Positions 11,513 through 14,108 of a stretch of DNA of 14,108 bases are shown one piece after another (positions within the stretch are counted from its first letter, which is position 1; each line of letters begins with the position of its first letter). This DNA comes from JBFWWW01 sp050245975. GTDB taxonomy: Bacteria > Pseudomonadota > Alphaproteobacteria > Rhizobiales > Hyphomicrobiaceae. The stretch is taken from NCBI GenBank assembly GCA_050245975.1, contig JBFWWW010000095.1, forward strand, positions 1 through 14,108. Direction: 5' to 3'. A program made the position numbers and the translations under genes. The notes beneath the pieces were generated by a model. It searched no databases, was not told where the DNA came from, and worked only from the letters and a program-made list of their open reading frames with translations.

Positions 11513-14108
11513 ATGATCGAAGGTTGGAGCGTATTCGCGCTCGCGCTCGGCTATCTGAGCTTCCTGTTCGCGCTCGCCTGGTACGCGGACCGCACCATCC
11601 GGTCGCGCAAGGGCGGAGACGGCCGGCCGCTCATCTATGCCCTGTCGCTTGCGGTCTACTGCACCTCGTGGACGTTCTTCGGGTCCGTCGGCCTTGCCGC
11701 CGTCAGCGGCTATGACTTCGCCGCCGTCTACGCCGGGCCGATCCTGCTGTTCCTGTTCGGCTCGCGCCTGATCCAGCGCGTCGTGCGCCTGGCGAAGAGC
11801 CAGAACATCACCTCCGTCGCGGATTTCCTTGCGGCCCGCTACGGCAAGAGCCAGGCGGTGGCCGCCCTGGTGACGGTGATCGCGGTGGCCGGCACGCTGC
11901 CCTACATCGCCCTGCAGCTGAAGGCGGTGTCGCTGTCCGTCGAAACCCTCCTGGGTTCGCGTCTCTTCGAGCCGCTCAACGCGCCGACGGACACCGCCTT
12001 CTTCATCGCCATGGCGATGGCCGCGTTCGCCGTGCTGTTCGGAACGCGCCACATCGACGCGACCGAGCATCAGGACGGCCTGATGCTGGCTGTGGCCGCC
12101 GAGTCGATCGTGAAGCTCGCGGCGTTCCTGACGGTGGGCATTTTTGTCGTCATCTGGCTTTTCGGCGGCATCGGCGAATTCTGGGCGCGCGCCAGCGCCG
12201 ACATGCAGATCCGCTCCGTTTTCGCGCAGGGCCTGCACGGCGGCATGTGGCTGACGGTGACGTTCCTGTCCGTCGTCTGCATCTTTCTCCTGCCGCGGCA
12301 GTTCCACGTGACGGTGGTCGAGAACAATTCCGAGCGCGAGCTCGTCCGCGCGCGCTGGCTGTTCCCGCTCTACCTCGTGCTGATCAATCTGTTCGTCGTC
12401 CCCATCGCCGCCGCCGGGCGGCTGATGTTCTCGCCCGGGGAATTCGATGCCGACGTGTTCGTGCTGGCGCTGCCTCTGACGCAGGGGGCCGAGGTCATCA
12501 CCTTGTTCGCGTTCGTCGGCGGCCTGTCCGCGGCGACCGCCATGGTGATCGTCGACAGCGTTGCGCTGTCGATCATGGTCTGCAACGGGCTCGTGGTGCC
12601 CCTGCTGCTGCGCGGCCGCAGCGACGAAGGCCGGTCCGGCGCCGACATGACCGGGCAGCTGCTCCTCGTCCGGCGGGTCGCGATCTTCGCCATCGTGCTG
12701 CTCGGCTACCTGTTCTACCACCTGCTCGGCCAGACGCGCGGCCTGGCCTCCATCGGGCTGGTTTCCTTTGCGGCCATTGCCCAGTTTGCGCCGGCGTTCT
12801 TCGGCGGTCTGATCTGGCGCCGGGCGACGGCGCGTGGCGCCATTGCCGGCATCGTGGGCGGGTTCCTGGTCTGGTCCTACACGCTGCTCCTGCCCTGGAT
12901 CGTGCAGGCGCAGCTGCTGCCGCTCTCGATCCTCACGGAAGGGCCGTTCGGCATCGGCTTCCTGGCGCCGCAGGCGCTGTTCTATCTGCGCTTCGAGCCG
13001 TTGACGCACGGCGTCCTGTGGAGCGTCGCCATCAACATTGCGTGCTTCGTCTTCGTGTCGCTGCTGCGCAGCCCCGAGCCCGTGGAGCGGCTGCAGGCGC
13101 ACATTTTCGTTCAGGACGATCCGCCGCGGCCGGTCGCTGCCCCGTCGACCTTCCGCCTCTGGCGCACGTCGGTCACGGTCGCCGACCTGCAGCATACCGC
13201 GGCGCGCTATCTCGGTGCGGAGCGAGCCGAGCGCTCGTTTGCCGAATACGCCGCGAGCCGCAACTCGCGCCTGCGTCCGGACGCGGAGGCCGACATCCAT
13301 GTGGTGCGGTTCACCGAGCATCTGCTCGCCAGTGCGATCGGCGCCGCCTCCGCGCGTCTCGTTCTGTCGCTGCTGCTGCGGCGCGGCAACTTCGGCAGCC
13401 AGTCGGCGCTCAAGCTGCTCGACGATGCCTCCGAGGCGCTGCAGTACAATCGCGACCTGCTGCAGTCCGCCCTCGATCAGGTGCGGCACGGGTTGTCGGT
13501 GTTCGACAAGGACATGCGGCTGATCTGCTGGAACCGCCAGTTCCGCGAGCTGCTCGACATACCGGCCGAGCTCGGCCGCGTCGGCGTGCCGCTCGATATC
13601 ATTTTGCGCACCTGCGCCATGCGCGGTGATTTCGGTCCCGGCAACATCGACCGTCTCGTCGCCGACCGGATGGTGAAGCTGGCGCTGACGAAGGAGACGT
13701 TCCAGGAGGAGATCGACGGCGGCCGGCGCATTCTGGAGATTCGCACCGCGCCGATGCCGCAGGGCGGCATCGTGACGACCTATGCCGACATCACCGATCG
13801 CGTCGCCGCCGCGGAGGCGCTGGCGCGGGTCAACGAGACGCTGGAGCGGCGCGTCGCTGAGCGTACCGCCGAGTTGATGGAGGTCAACGCCGCGCTCGGC
13901 GTTGCGAAGACCGCCGCCGATGAGGCGAGCCTCGACAAGACGCGCTTCCTCGCCGCCGCAAGCCATGACGTCCTGCAGCCGCTCAACGCCGCCCGCCTCT
14001 ATGCGACGAGCCTGTGCGAGCGCCAGTCCGGCCATCCGGATGCGTCTCTCGCCCGCAACATCGACGCTTCGCTCGAGGCGGAGGAGGAGATCCTCAACGC
14101 GCTCATCG
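11513..14108 (+). CDS. SLC5-type transporter / PAS / histidine kinase fusion (cut by window edge)
   Basis: 865 codons are visible from ATG 11513 and the frame is open at the right edge. Residues 1 to about 520 are a sodium:solute symporter (SLC5/PutP-like) domain with about 13 membrane helices; typical stretches are YCTSWTFFGSVGLAAVSGYD (49-68), SVADFLAARYGKS (101-113) and FLSVVCIFLLPRQFHVTVVE (251-270). About 548-625 is a helical linker resembling the STAC domain between transporter and kinase in CbrA-type proteins. A PAS domain covers about 650-762 (ALDQVRHGLSVFDKDMRLIC, WNRQFRELL). A coiled coil (765-808) leads to the HisKA H-box FLAAASHDVLQPLNAARL, with phosphoacceptor His818. ATPase and probably receiver domains should follow outside the window. 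CbrA and similar proteins couple solute transport or sensing to carbon/nitrogen control; the ligand here is unknown. AGGGAG lies 11 nt upstream of the ATG. Confidence 0.93.
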   Translation, partial: MIEGWSVFALALGYLSFLFALAWYADRTIRSRKGGDGRPLIYALSLAVYCTSWTFFGSVGLAAVSGYDFAAVYAGPILLFLFGSRLIQRVVRLAKSQNITSVADFLAARYGKSQAVAALVTVIAVAGTLPYIALQLKAVSLSVETLLGSRLFEPLNAPTDTAFFIAMAMAAFAVLFGTRHIDATEHQDGLMLAVAAESIVKLAAFLTVGIFVVIWLFGGIGEFWARASADMQIRSVFAQGLHGGMWLTVTFLSVVCIFLLPRQFHVTVVENNSERELVRARWLFPLYLVLINLFVVPIAAAGRLMFSPGEFDADVFVLALPLTQGAEVITLFAFVGGLSAATAMVIVDSVALSIMVCNGLVVPLLLRGRSDEGRSGADMTGQLLLVRRVAIFAIVLLGYLFYHLLGQTRGLASIGLVSFAAIAQFAPAFFGGLIWRRATARGAIAGIVGGFLVWSYTLLLPWIVQAQLLPLSILTEGPFGIGFLAPQALFYLRFEPLTHGVLWSVAINIACFVFVSLLRSPEPVERLQAHIFVQDDPPRPVAAPSTFRLWRTSVTVADLQHTAARYLGAERAERSFAEYAASRNSRLRPDAEADIHVVRFTEHLLASAIGAASARLVLSLLLRRGNFGSQSALKLLDDASEALQYNRDLLQSALDQVRHGLSVFDKDMRLICWNRQFRELLDIPAELGRVGVPLDIILRTCAMRGDFGPGNIDRLVADRMVKLALTKETFQEEIDGGRRILEIRTAPMPQGGIVTTYADITDRVAAAEALARVNETLERRVAERTAELMEVNAALGVAKTAADEASLDKTRFLAAASHDVLQPLNAARLYATSLCERQSGHPDASLARNIDASLEAEEEILNALI

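Noticed and set aside
10754..14035. A very long open frame on the minus strand (over 1000 codons) under the kinase gene
   Set aside because: Its product is Arg/His/Asp/Gly-rich low complexity without domains, as expected for the antisense frame of a GC-rich gene. It also runs through mscL and the end of the radical SAM gene. The plus strand carries a clear membrane protein and kinase.

Overview
This is a GC-rich window with dense, short-gapped genes. The families and gene order (a HIG1-type twin-membrane protein next to a PduO-type adenosyltransferase, etfB-etfA-3-hydroxyacyl-CoA dehydrogenase, argB followed by a pyrimidine 5'-nucleotidase-like HAD protein, and a symporter-PAS-histidine kinase fusion) suggest an alphaproteobacterium of the Hyphomicrobiales (Rhizobiales), probably near the Bradyrhizobium/Rhodopseudomonas/Rhodoplanes side. 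The taxonomic call rests on family resemblance recalled from memory, not on a search. I see no phage, IS, CRISPR, rRNA or tRNA signal. It reads as ordinary chromosome with a few poorly described genes.

Layout. 1-492 (-): N-terminal half of a secreted coiled-coil EnvC-like murein hydrolase activator, cut by the left edge. 690-2316 (+): HIG1-type twin-membrane protein, cobalamin adenosyltransferase and rhomboid protease. 2317-2513: regulatory gap with a good sigma70-like promoter, a perfect palindrome at the expected start site and a foldable leader. 2514-5220 (+): etfB, etfA and 3-hydroxybutyryl-CoA dehydrogenase. 5317-6075 (+): SDR oxidoreductase. 6079-7790 (-): argB followed by a HAD phosphatase 2 nt downstream, convergent with the SDR gene. 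7791-8080: divergent gap. 8081-9760 (+): ClpA-type N-domain protein with a long proline-rich linker and a C-terminal membrane segment. 9856-10824 (+): uncharacterised radical SAM enzyme. 10846-11241 (-): MscL channel, convergent with it. 11513-14108 (+): a large SLC5-family transporter fused to a PAS/histidine kinase, cut by the right edge.

How the genes work together. EtfAB and the dehydrogenase form a beta-oxidation/short-chain acyl-CoA (and possibly polyhydroxybutyrate) block: ETF takes electrons from acyl-CoA dehydrogenases, and the dehydrogenase oxidises or forms 3-hydroxyacyl-CoA. The adenosyltransferase makes coenzyme B12, which methylmalonyl-CoA-type mutases need, so it suits the same carbon metabolism. 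ArgB carries features of an arginine-feedback-inhibited enzyme. The membrane kinase probably senses a transported solute or an internal signal. The least understood genes are the Clp-N protein and the radical SAM enzyme, which lie side by side on the same strand. These two, together with the palindrome over the etfBA start site, are the best leads for something undescribed.
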